Source: Acidimicrobiia bacterium
GTDB taxonomy: Bacteria; Actinomycetota; Acidimicrobiia; UBA5794; JAOTWH01
Direction of reading: 5' to 3'
NCBI GenBank assembly: GCA_029863035.1
Contig: JAOTWH010000129.1
Coordinates: 1-6,472, forward strand
DNA: 6,472 bases
Shown here in pieces: positions 1-4,155 of this stretch. The position numbers were made by a program, and so were the translations under genes. Within the stretch, counting starts at the first letter, position 1. Each line of letters starts with the position of its first letter. Below the pieces are notes generated by a model that made no database searches, was not told the DNA's origin, and saw only the letters and a list, made by a program, of their open reading frames with translations.

Positions 1-149
1 TCGAGGCAGGCACCTACCGGGGCACGATCGTGGCGCTCCATCCAGCCACCCTCGAGATCACCGAAGGCAACGGCACCACCGTCCACGCCCCGTACAGCGC
101 CGTGCTCGCCGCCGGACCCCGCCTCACAGAGCGCGGTACCATCGACTAG
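1..149 (+). CDS. C-terminal end of an unrecognised protein (left-truncated)
   Basis: The reading frame is open from the left edge (first full codon at 3) to a TAG at 147-149, giving the last 48 residues of a protein. The third codon positions are strongly G/C, as in the other genes here. The residues alternate hydrophobic and polar (GTIVALHPATLEITEG, then TTVHAPYSAVLAAGPRL), which suggests a small beta-barrel or beta-hairpin end, but I do not recognise a family. No membrane segment or catalytic motif is visible in this part. The next gene on the strand starts 138 bp downstream with its own Shine-Dalgarno site and a possible promoter, so the two need not be one operon. That it is coding is likely; its function cannot be stated. 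Confidence 0.6.
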   Translation, partial: EAGTYRGTIVALHPATLEITEGNGTTVHAPYSAVLAAGPRLTERGTID

Positions 150-247
150 TCGGCCGCGGCCTCAGGCTCAAAGCCCATTCCCTCCAAGGGGTGGAGCCCT
201 CCCTGCAGCGGCGCAAGAAATCTCGCGACCAAAGCCCGTCTGCGGCG

Positions 248-276
248 TCTAATCGGTGAGGGTCAAGGACAAGGAG
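248..276 (+). promoter_or_regulatory. Possible -10 box and Shine-Dalgarno site of the four-helix membrane protein
   Basis: TCTAAT at 248-253 matches five of six bases of the sigma-70 -10 consensus. The hexamer 17 bp upstream (GCGACC, 225-230) keeps only the GAC core of a -35 box, so the promoter call is weak. AAGGAG at 271-276 lies 11 bases before the ATG at 288 and decides that start. Confidence 0.35.
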
Positions 277-287
277 CACAAACAGAA

Positions 288-818
288 ATGAATGCCGACC
301 AGGGGGACGTCTTCAACGAGCCGCCGGCTCGCCGCACGCCTGGCAGCGAGGAGTTGGTCTACCGGTTCCGCTGGAGCGTCACCCAAATCGTTGCCATCTT
401 CGTTGGCATATTGCTGACTGCCATCGGCGGCATCGCGCTGGCACGGGCCGGCTCAATAGGCATCAGCGATCCTTTCACGCCCGAGGTGATCGTCGGCACC
501 TGGCACCGCACGCCGTTCATGGGTGCCCTCGAATTAGTCTTGGGTCTCACCCTGCTGGCCGCCGCGGCACAGAAGGAGAGCCCCCACAGCCTCTATAAAT
601 TCGGAGGGGCCATCGGCCTTGCGTTCGGCATCGTGCTCATCGCCGCGCCGGCCGCCTTCGACTCCGCCCTGGGCGCCAGCCGTGACACCGGATGGCTGTA
701 CTCGTTCCTCGGGCTGGTGTTCCTCGGGCTCGGATTCGGCGCTCCGATCGTTTTCGAGAGAGATGTCGTGAGGCCAATCGACGGCGGCGAACCCTCAACT
801 CGCGCTGATCTCACGTAG
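288..818 (+). CDS. Small four-helix integral membrane protein of unknown function
   Basis: This 176-residue protein has a soluble, charged N-terminus (about 1-28) and four predicted transmembrane helices at roughly 31-53, 76-94, 103-124 and 135-156. A short hydrophilic tail of about 20 residues follows. An even number of helices implies both termini on the same side, probably the cytoplasm. A loop of about 20 residues lies between helices 1 and 2. I see no signal peptide, no catalytic motif and no family I can name. The ATG at 288 is supported by AAGGAG 11 bases upstream. The stop codon lies inside the first copy of a 16-bp tandem duplication (803-834), so the present C-terminus could have been reshaped by that event. 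The neighbouring VOC gene follows after 93 bp with its own strong ribosome binding site, so co-transcription is possible but not shown. Confidence 0.8.
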   Translation: MNADQGDVFNEPPARRTPGSEELVYRFRWSVTQIVAIFVGILLTAIGGIALARAGSIGISDPFTPEVIVGTWHRTPFMGALELVLGLTLLAAAAQKESPHSLYKFGGAIGLAFGIVLIAAPAAFDSALGASRDTGWLYSFLGLVFLGLGFGAPIVFERDVVRPIDGGEPSTRADLT

Positions 819-834
819 CGCTGATCTCAGGTAG
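803..834 (+). repeat. 16-bp tandem duplication across a stop codon
   Basis: Two adjacent 16-bp units, 803-818 and 819-834, differ by one base (CGCTGATCTCACGTAG and CGCTGATCTCAGGTAG). The first unit ends exactly with the TAG stop of the four-helix membrane protein. The second unit lies just after it. Because 16 is not a multiple of three, the second copy is in another frame. It looks like a recent slippage or duplication event. Confidence 0.9.
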
Positions 835-898
835 ACGGCCTGGCGCCAGACGAATGCTCCTCAAATGGCATCCAGTGACCCTGCGTATGCTCGGGCCG

Positions 899-904
899 AG
901 GAGG
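899..904 (+). promoter_or_regulatory. Perfect Shine-Dalgarno site AGGAGG of the VOC gene
   Basis: AGGAGG at 899-904 lies seven bases before the ATG at 912 and fixes the start of the VOC-family gene. It is the strongest ribosome binding site in the window. A 10-bp perfect palindrome (CTGGCGCCAG, 840-849) lies further upstream and could be an operator, without other support. Confidence 0.75.
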
Positions 905-911
905 TGCTCGA

Positions 912-1289
912 ATGGCAGGGGTGACAGGGATCGGTGGAGTCTTCTTCAAGACCGAGAATCCGGAGGTGTTGCGCGATTGGTACGTTGAACATCTTGGGCT
1001 TCCGGTGGACGAAGAGGGGTACGTGGTGCTCTGGTGGGGAGGCAAGGTCGAAGGGTCAACCGTCTGGGGTCCGTTCCCTGATGACACGACCGCGTTCGAA
1101 TGGCCGGAGGAGAAACAGTGGATGATCAACTATCGGGTCGACGACCTAGACGCCATCCTCAACCGGCTGCGATCGGAGGGCGTTGACACCAGCGACGAGA
1201 CGTTCGAAGACGTGAATGGACGCTTCGGCCACTGCTGGGATCCCGAAGGCAACCGCATCCAACTCTGGCAACCCGACCCGGGGATGTAG
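912..1289 (+). CDS. VOC (glyoxalase/bleomycin-resistance fold) family protein
   Basis: This 125-residue protein has the typical length of a single-module VOC protein, with two beta-alpha-beta-beta-beta repeats. The first half opens with GIGGVFFKTENPEVLRDWYV (about 6-25), the usual first strand and helix, followed by HLGLPV. The second half has strand MINYRVDDLD (71-80), a helix with LRSEGVD, and the closing signature FGHCWDPEGNRIQLWQP (105-121). In many metal-dependent members the final motif reads GNxIELW, where the Glu binds metal; here that position is Gln117. The first-strand position that often carries His is also hydrophobic. The protein may therefore bind a ligand without a catalytic metal, or use other residues. 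Members include lyases, dioxygenases and antibiotic-binding proteins, and the substrate cannot be read from the sequence. It is probably a cytoplasmic dimer. The start is fixed by AGGAGG seven bases upstream. Confidence 0.88.
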   Translation: MAGVTGIGGVFFKTENPEVLRDWYVEHLGLPVDEEGYVVLWWGGKVEGSTVWGPFPDDTTAFEWPEEKQWMINYRVDDLDAILNRLRSEGVDTSDETFEDVNGRFGHCWDPEGNRIQLWQPDPGM

Positions 1290-1356
1290 TCGGCCAACGG
1301 ATTTGCCTTCCCTGTCGCCCCTACTCCGCGGCGAAGTGTCGATCAAAGAGGTCGCA

Positions 1357-1381
1357 CTTCGAGGCCGAGCAGGACTCGAAG
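1357..1381. other. Weak hairpin in the convergent gap
   Basis: CTTCGAG (1357-1363) and CTCGAAG (1375-1381) form a 7-bp inverted repeat with an 11-base loop between two convergent genes. The position suits a terminator, but no T-run follows on either strand. I list it only as the best candidate in this gap. Confidence 0.25.
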
Positions 1382-1395
1382 AAGACCGACCAAAG

Positions 1396-1417
1396 TTCGG
1401 GTTATGAGCCCGACGAG
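1396..1417 (-). other. 22-nt initiator tRNA anticodon-arm copy (att-core-like)
   Basis: On the minus strand these 22 bases read the end of the D-stem and the full anticodon arm of initiator tRNA-fMet: CTCG, stem TCGGG, loop CTCATAA, stem CCCGA, then A. As I recall the E. coli initiator tRNA, all 22 match it. The three consecutive G:C stem pairs typical of initiators are intact. On both sides the similarity to tRNA stops, so this is not a gene. It repeats 3863-3884 in direct orientation with 20 of 22 identities. A short tRNA anticodon-arm match with unrelated flanks is what the core of a tyrosine-integrase attachment site looks like. A chance match is very unlikely, but the integration history is inferred. 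Confidence 0.6.
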
Positions 1418-1486
1418 GGTGACCTCTGCCGCCTGCCAGCACGGTTGGTAGGTGAACTGGTTGAGAAGCGTCCCTGGACCCGTTGG

Positions 1487-2728
1487 TCATGAGTTGTCAC
1501 GCCGGACCTCAACCCCGAGCACCCTCCGGCGACTGGCGGCCGTTACCACCAGGCGATGGCCGGGGACCTGGGCCTGTTCTCCGGGCCGCGGGATCCGCCC
1601 AACCAGGCCGAGCACGAGGCCCCCCACGGTGTTCCAATCACCTTCGGGCAGTTCGGTGCCGAGCACGGCTTCCAGCTCATCGACCGGAAGCCGGGCATCT
1701 ACTCGCCAGCGCCCATCCGCGATCTCCTCGATCGGCAACGGTCGATCTTCTCCCTCGTCGGCCACATCCCCGACCAGCTCCTCCACCACGTCTTCAATGG
1801 TCACGATGCCGGCGGTGCCGCCATGCTCGTCGACCGCCACTGCGAAGTGACGCCCGGACCGCTGCATCTCGCGCAGCAGCTCTAGTACTCGCTTGCTTTC
1901 GGGAACCACCAGTACCTCGAGAGCCAGCTCTCCCACCGGGCTGTCCAGTCCCTCGGCGACGTGGCGGGCCAGGTCGCGCAGCCGCACGATTCCGGTCATC
2001 TCGTCGGGATCGCCGTGATGGACCGGCAGCCGGCGGTGCCCGGACTCGACGGCGACGTCGAGGGCCTGGCGGGCGGACGTGGAGGCGCTCACTGATATGA
2101 CATCGACGCGCGGCACGAGAATCTCATTGACTCGCTGATCTCCGACCCGGAAGCCTCGCTCCATCAGCTCGAGGTCGGTTTCGGCGATCTCACCGCTCTG
2201 GGCCGCCTGGGCGGCAATGAGGCGCAGCTCCTCTTCAGTGACGCCGGCCGTGCCGGCGATTCCTTGCCCGGGGGCCTGCAGGTCGGCGAACCAGATGAGG
2301 AGGGACACCACCGGGCGAAACAGCCGGGCAAGCAACGCCACGAACGGCGTGGTCACCTTGGCAACCTGCAGCGGATGACGGACCGCATAGGTCTTTGGAA
2401 TGGCCTCCGCATAGACGAACATCACGAGCGTCAGCAGCACAGAAGCAATCGTCACACCGAGGCTGCCGAACCAACCATCGGCCAGCAGCCCGGTGACGGT
2501 GGCCGCCCCGATCTGAACGAGGAGCACTGTCAAGAGAACGGTGTTCATCACTCGTGGCAGCTGTTCGATCAAACGGAGCAGACGGCGGGCGCCCCGATCA
2601 CCCTCGTCGACGAGCACCTGGACGGCAGAACGCCGCACCCTGAGCAACGCGGCTTCAGCGGCACCGAGGAAGACGGCCATGCCCAGCATCACAACGAGGA
2701 GCAGGATCAGCGCTAGGTCCCCAGGCAC
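1487..2728 (-). CDS. CNNM/CorC/HlyC-family membrane protein with paired CBS domains (putative Mg2+/divalent cation transporter)
   Basis: This 413-residue protein has the full architecture of the family often annotated as 'hemolysin'. The DUF21/CNNM membrane domain covers about 5-150, with helices near 5-27, 62-84, 88-110 and 127-149. Conserved marks are Glu25 in the first helix (AAEAALL), Asn62 (MNTVLL) and Glu108-Ala-Ile-Pro-Lys (YAEAIPKT). A cytoplasmic CBS pair follows at about 200-321, including the signatures ILVPRVDVI and DEHGGTAGIVTIEDVVEELV. A C-terminal CorC_HlyC domain covers about 335-410 (WNTVGGLVLGLVGRIPRPGE). The family moves Mg2+ or related cations, and the CBS pair usually binds adenine nucleotides; direction of transport differs between members. 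The first-helix serines usual in the family are Gly22 and Ala24 here. The start is GTG (2726-2728) with no clear Shine-Dalgarno and a short probable leader. The stop is TGA at 1487-1489. The MBL gene lies upstream on the same strand, 121 bp away. Confidence 0.93.
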   Translation of the reverse strand: MPGDLALILLLVVMLGMAVFLGAAEAALLRVRRSAVQVLVDEGDRGARRLLRLIEQLPRVMNTVLLTVLLVQIGAATVTGLLADGWFGSLGVTIASVLLTLVMFVYAEAIPKTYAVRHPLQVAKVTTPFVALLARLFRPVVSLLIWFADLQAPGQGIAGTAGVTEEELRLIAAQAAQSGEIAETDLELMERGFRVGDQRVNEILVPRVDVISVSASTSARQALDVAVESGHRRLPVHHGDPDEMTGIVRLRDLARHVAEGLDSPVGELALEVLVVPESKRVLELLREMQRSGRHFAVAVDEHGGTAGIVTIEDVVEELVGDVADEGEDRPLPIEEIADGRWRVDARLPVDELEAVLGTELPEGDWNTVGGLVLGLVGRIPRPGEQAQVPGHRLVVTAASRRRVLGVEVRRDNS

Positions 2729-2741
2729 GATTCAACGATAG

Positions 2742-2843
2742 GCCCGGGCGTATAGCGAATTCACGCTCGGGTTCAACGGGGCCAACTGGGACGTCAACGC
2801 CGGAGTCGACTGGCTGGTGTGGCGTGACGAGATGAACGGATAG
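2742..2843 (+). pseudogene. Possible 3' remnant of an unrecognised gene
   Basis: Between the two minus-strand genes, a plus-strand frame is open from 2742 (after an in-frame TAG at 2739) to TAG at 2841-2843. It encodes 33 residues including EFTLGFNGANWDVNAG followed by VDWLVWRDEMNG. The third positions are mostly G/C and three Trp codons occur, which looks like real coding sequence and not spacer. There is no ATG, GTG or TTG start at its head and no ribosome binding site. It is best read as the tail of a gene whose body was lost. I cannot name the family. A chance open frame in GC-rich DNA remains possible. Confidence 0.35.
2749..2776 (-). promoter_or_regulatory. Likely sigma-70-type promoter of the CNNM/CorC gene
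   Basis: On the minus strand, TTGAAC (2771-2776) and TATACG (2749-2754) are separated by 16 bp. Each matches four of six bases of the sigma-70 consensus. Transcription would start near 2741-2743, about 14 bases before the GTG start at 2728. That leaves a short leader without a Shine-Dalgarno site, a pattern common in actinobacteria. The site lies inside the possible coding remnant at 2742-2843. Confidence 0.45.
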
Positions 2844-2849
2844 GTCGCG

Positions 2850-3539
2850 CTACAGGCTCTCGGCGTAACGCTTGAAGGCGTCGCCGGCCTGCTCCGTTAG
2901 TGGGTCGGCGTGCCCGAAGCAGGCAACGCTGAAGTCCAGGTCCGCCAGCCGACGCGCTGAGCCGTCGATATCAGGGGTGGGTCGGTTGAACCAGCCTCGC
3001 ACGACCTTGCCGCCCTTGTGCTGAGCGGCGTCTCCCACAAACAACACACCGCCCGCCCGATCGAGCAAGTAGGAGGCGTGTCCCGGGGTGTGACCGGGCG
3101 TGGCGGTCGCGGTGAGGTCCTCGGGCAGGGCCAACACGAAGCCGTCGCCGATCTCGTGGTCTACTTCGGCGGGCTCGGCATCGGGGAGCAGCCCCAACAG
3201 TGGCTTCAGCACCTGCAGCGGCGTCCGGTCGAGAAATGGCGGCGTCGTCACCTTGGTCTTGCCCGCCACCGCCGCCGCGTCACCCGTTGCGCAGTAGAGC
3301 TCGGCTCCCGACTTCCGCTTCAGGTAGGCGGCGTTGCCGGTGTGGTCGACATGGCTGTGAGTGAGGATGATGGACCGCACATCAGTGATGGATCGGCCTA
3401 TCGACTTCAGACCATCGATGATCAACCCACCCCTCTTTGGCAACCCGGTGTCGACGAGGGTCACCCCCTCGTCGCCATCGATGACGAACGAGCGGAATCC
3501 CTTCTTCACCTGGTAGACGCCCTCGACGACCCGGTCCAT
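2850..3539 (-). CDS. MBL-fold metallo-hydrolase (glyoxalase II-like)
   Basis: With the start at the ATG 3537-3539 the protein has 229 residues, a usual length for a single-domain metallo-beta-lactamase-fold hydrolase. All metal ligands are present: THSHVDHTG with His61, His63, Asp65 and His66; GHTPGH with His150; FVGDAA with Asp170; and CFGHADPL with His210. These bind two metal ions, usually zinc, that activate water for hydrolysis. The N-terminus (VVEGVYQVKKGFRSFVIDGDEGVTLVDTG) is the standard opening strands. No signal peptide is seen, so it should be cytoplasmic. Family members act on thioesters, lactones, phosphodiesters and other substrates; none can be chosen from the motifs. The frame stays open upstream to 3692, but those 51 extra codons show no family similarity and run antisense to the exporter relic, so I reject that start. 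The Shine-Dalgarno is weak (GGATGG, close to the ATG). Confidence 0.9.
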   Translation of the reverse strand: MDRVVEGVYQVKKGFRSFVIDGDEGVTLVDTGLPKRGGLIIDGLKSIGRSITDVRSIILTHSHVDHTGNAAYLKRKSGAELYCATGDAAAVAGKTKVTTPPFLDRTPLQVLKPLLGLLPDAEPAEVDHEIGDGFVLALPEDLTATATPGHTPGHASYLLDRAGGVLFVGDAAQHKGGKVVRGWFNRPTPDIDGSARRLADLDFSVACFGHADPLTEQAGDAFKRYAESL

Positions 3540-3635
3540 CTGCCATCCCGTGCTCGATGGGGTCACCTTAGAAGGGTCGGTGGGCCGCGACGGAGGGGCA
3601 CCGCGAGCGCCCGCTCCCGCGCAATCCATAGCGCC

Positions 3636-3770
3636 GGACTGGCGGTGCTCATGCCACCGGAAGCCATCGTCTCCTCGCTCCCCCAGGATCAAGCCGGTGT
3701 CGGCTCGGCTGTCAACGACACTACCCGGGAAGTAGGCGGTGCTCTGGGCATCGCCCTGTTGGCGTGGCTT
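3636..3770 (+). pseudogene. Internal fragment of a DHA2 (EmrB/QacA-type) MFS drug exporter
   Basis: The plus-strand frame starting at 3636 encodes GLAVLMPPEAIVSSLPQDQA directly followed by GVGSAVNDTTREVGGALGIALLAWL. This is the well-known late segment of 14-helix DHA2-family proton antiporters, where homologues read close to MPPxxxAIMxSLPxxxAGVGSAVNDTTRQVGGALGVAVLGS. Only about 45 of the roughly 450-520 residues of the family remain. Upstream and downstream in the frame the similarity ends, and there is no start, no body of the gene and no proper C-terminus. The frame itself is still open, so the loss was by deletion or recombination and not by many point mutations. The downstream break lies about 30 bp before the terminator-like hairpin and tRNA relic. 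The full exporter would have pumped drugs or other small molecules out; this piece cannot function. Confidence 0.8.
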
Positions 3771-3801
3771 CGCGTGAGTCCGACGCCCGGACCCATCCGC
3801 G

Positions 3802-3830
3802 AGAAACCCCAGGCAGTGCCTGAGGTTTCT
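3802..3830. terminator. Terminator-like hairpin beside the tRNA relic
   Basis: AGAAACC at 3802-3808 pairs with GGTTTCT at 3824-3830, and the inner CAGGCA pairs with TGCCTG. The stem has 13 pairs around one C-A mismatch and a very small loop. It lies three bases from the 3' end of the tRNA relic, exactly where a minus-strand tRNA gene would end transcription. The A-rich and T-rich stem base makes it nearly symmetrical, so it may work on both strands. No longer T-run follows. Confidence 0.6.
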
Positions 3831-3832
3831 TC

Positions 3833-3888
3833 GTAGCGGGGGCGGGATTTGAACCCGCGACCTTCGGGTTATGAGACCGACGGGCTAC
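3833..3888 (-). pseudogene. Partial initiator tRNA-fMet gene (CAT anticodon), 5' part missing
   Basis: On the minus strand, 3888 to 3833 reads the 3' two thirds of an initiator tRNA. It has the end of the D-loop and stem (TAGCCCG), the anticodon arm with loop CTCATAA, variable region AGGTC, a perfect T-arm (GCGGG, TTCAAAT, CCCGC), the acceptor 3' strand CCCCGCT, A73 and the first C of the tail. Upstream no D-stem partner and no GCGGGG acceptor strand can be found, so no cloverleaf forms. In the anticodon stem the fifth base is T and not G, which breaks one of the three G:C pairs that mark initiators. The gene is thus a relic. Its own downstream hairpin remains, while its 5' side is replaced by the GTCCC array, the arrangement expected at the far end (attR) of an element integrated in a tRNA gene. 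Confidence 0.75.
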
Positions 3889-3974
3889 GTCCCGGCCTGT
3901 CCCTCCTGGTCCCGTTCTGTCCATTCCTGTTGGCGATTCCCGGGTTGGCGTCCCCGCTCGTCCCTTCTCGTCCC
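3889..3974. repeat. GTCCC (GGGAC) motifs in 10-bp phase next to the tRNA relic
   Basis: GTCCC begins at 3889, 3899 and 3909, with a degenerate GTCCA at 3919. A second set begins at 3950, 3960 and 3970. Within each set the step is exactly 10 bp, close to one helical turn, so all motifs face the same side of the DNA. The bases between are C/T-rich but not conserved. The first motif starts directly where the tRNA similarity stops. Such phased direct repeats are typical of multi-subunit protein binding, for example the arm-type sites of a tyrosine integrase or a replication or partition iteron. Which protein binds is unknown. Confidence 0.65.
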
Positions 3975-4155
3975 GGCTGATCGCTGGGCGTTCGTGATCA
4001 GTGTGTGATCAAGGAAGCCACAGCCTCGACGTCCCACGGAGCCTCCAGTGAGGTGACGTTCGAAGTAGCCCGGTAGTCGAGCTCAGGCGTTCGATGACGC
4101 CGCTGCGTCCCCGGTCCGCTACTCGGCAAGTGACCCTAGATCTTCCCCCCGGCCG

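Larger units (their letters stand above)
3540..4155. other. Gene-free stretch with exporter relic, tRNA relic and short repeats
   Basis: No intact gene is visible over these 616 bp. In order, the stretch holds the upstream region of the MBL gene (to about 3635), a DHA2 exporter relic, a hairpin, a partial initiator tRNA, a 10-bp-phased GTCCC array, and two GTGATCA heptamers (3994-4000 and 4005-4011). About 140 bp follow in which I see nothing clear before the end of the dehydrogenase gene. The mosaic of broken pieces suggests repeated integration and deletion at this place. Confidence 0.7.

Noticed and set aside
182..196. Small inverted repeat CTCCA/TGGAG after the first partial gene, considered as a terminator
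   Set aside because: Only five pairs, with no T-run; too weak to call.
1371..1395. T-arm-like sequence beside the anticodon-arm copy, considered as a full tRNA gene
   Set aside because: A T-loop-like string (TTCGAGT, minus strand) with CCTGC is present, but the 5' T-stem strand, acceptor strands and D-arm are missing, so no cloverleaf can form.
1483..2100. Long plus-strand open frames within the CNNM/CorC gene, including those at 1452-1850, 1556-1885 and 2264-2716
   Set aside because: They are antisense to a gene with clear domains, show low-complexity Arg, Pro and Ser-rich translations and have no family similarity. They are typical shadow frames of GC-rich DNA.
3018..3635. Long plus-strand open frame antisense to the MBL gene
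   Set aside because: Only its end (3636-3770) resembles a protein family, the DHA2 exporter. The earlier part is antisense to the metal-binding motifs of the MBL hydrolase and is not a real N-terminus.
3540..3692. N-terminal extension of the MBL protein to the ATG at 3692
   Set aside because: The 51 extra residues are Arg, Pro and Gly-rich with no similarity to the fold, and overlap the exporter relic antisense. The ATG at 3537-3539 gives a standard family N-terminus.
3721..3924. Minus-strand 67-residue open frame across the tRNA relic
   Set aside because: Its translation (RSHNPKVAGSNPAPAT) is the well-known false protein made by translating a tRNA gene.
3998..4138. Minus-strand open frame ending in DVEAVASLITH, considered as an integrase C-terminus
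   Set aside because: It has no start, only moderate G/C bias in third positions and no tyrosine-recombinase motif. It could be a remnant, but I cannot support that from the sequence.
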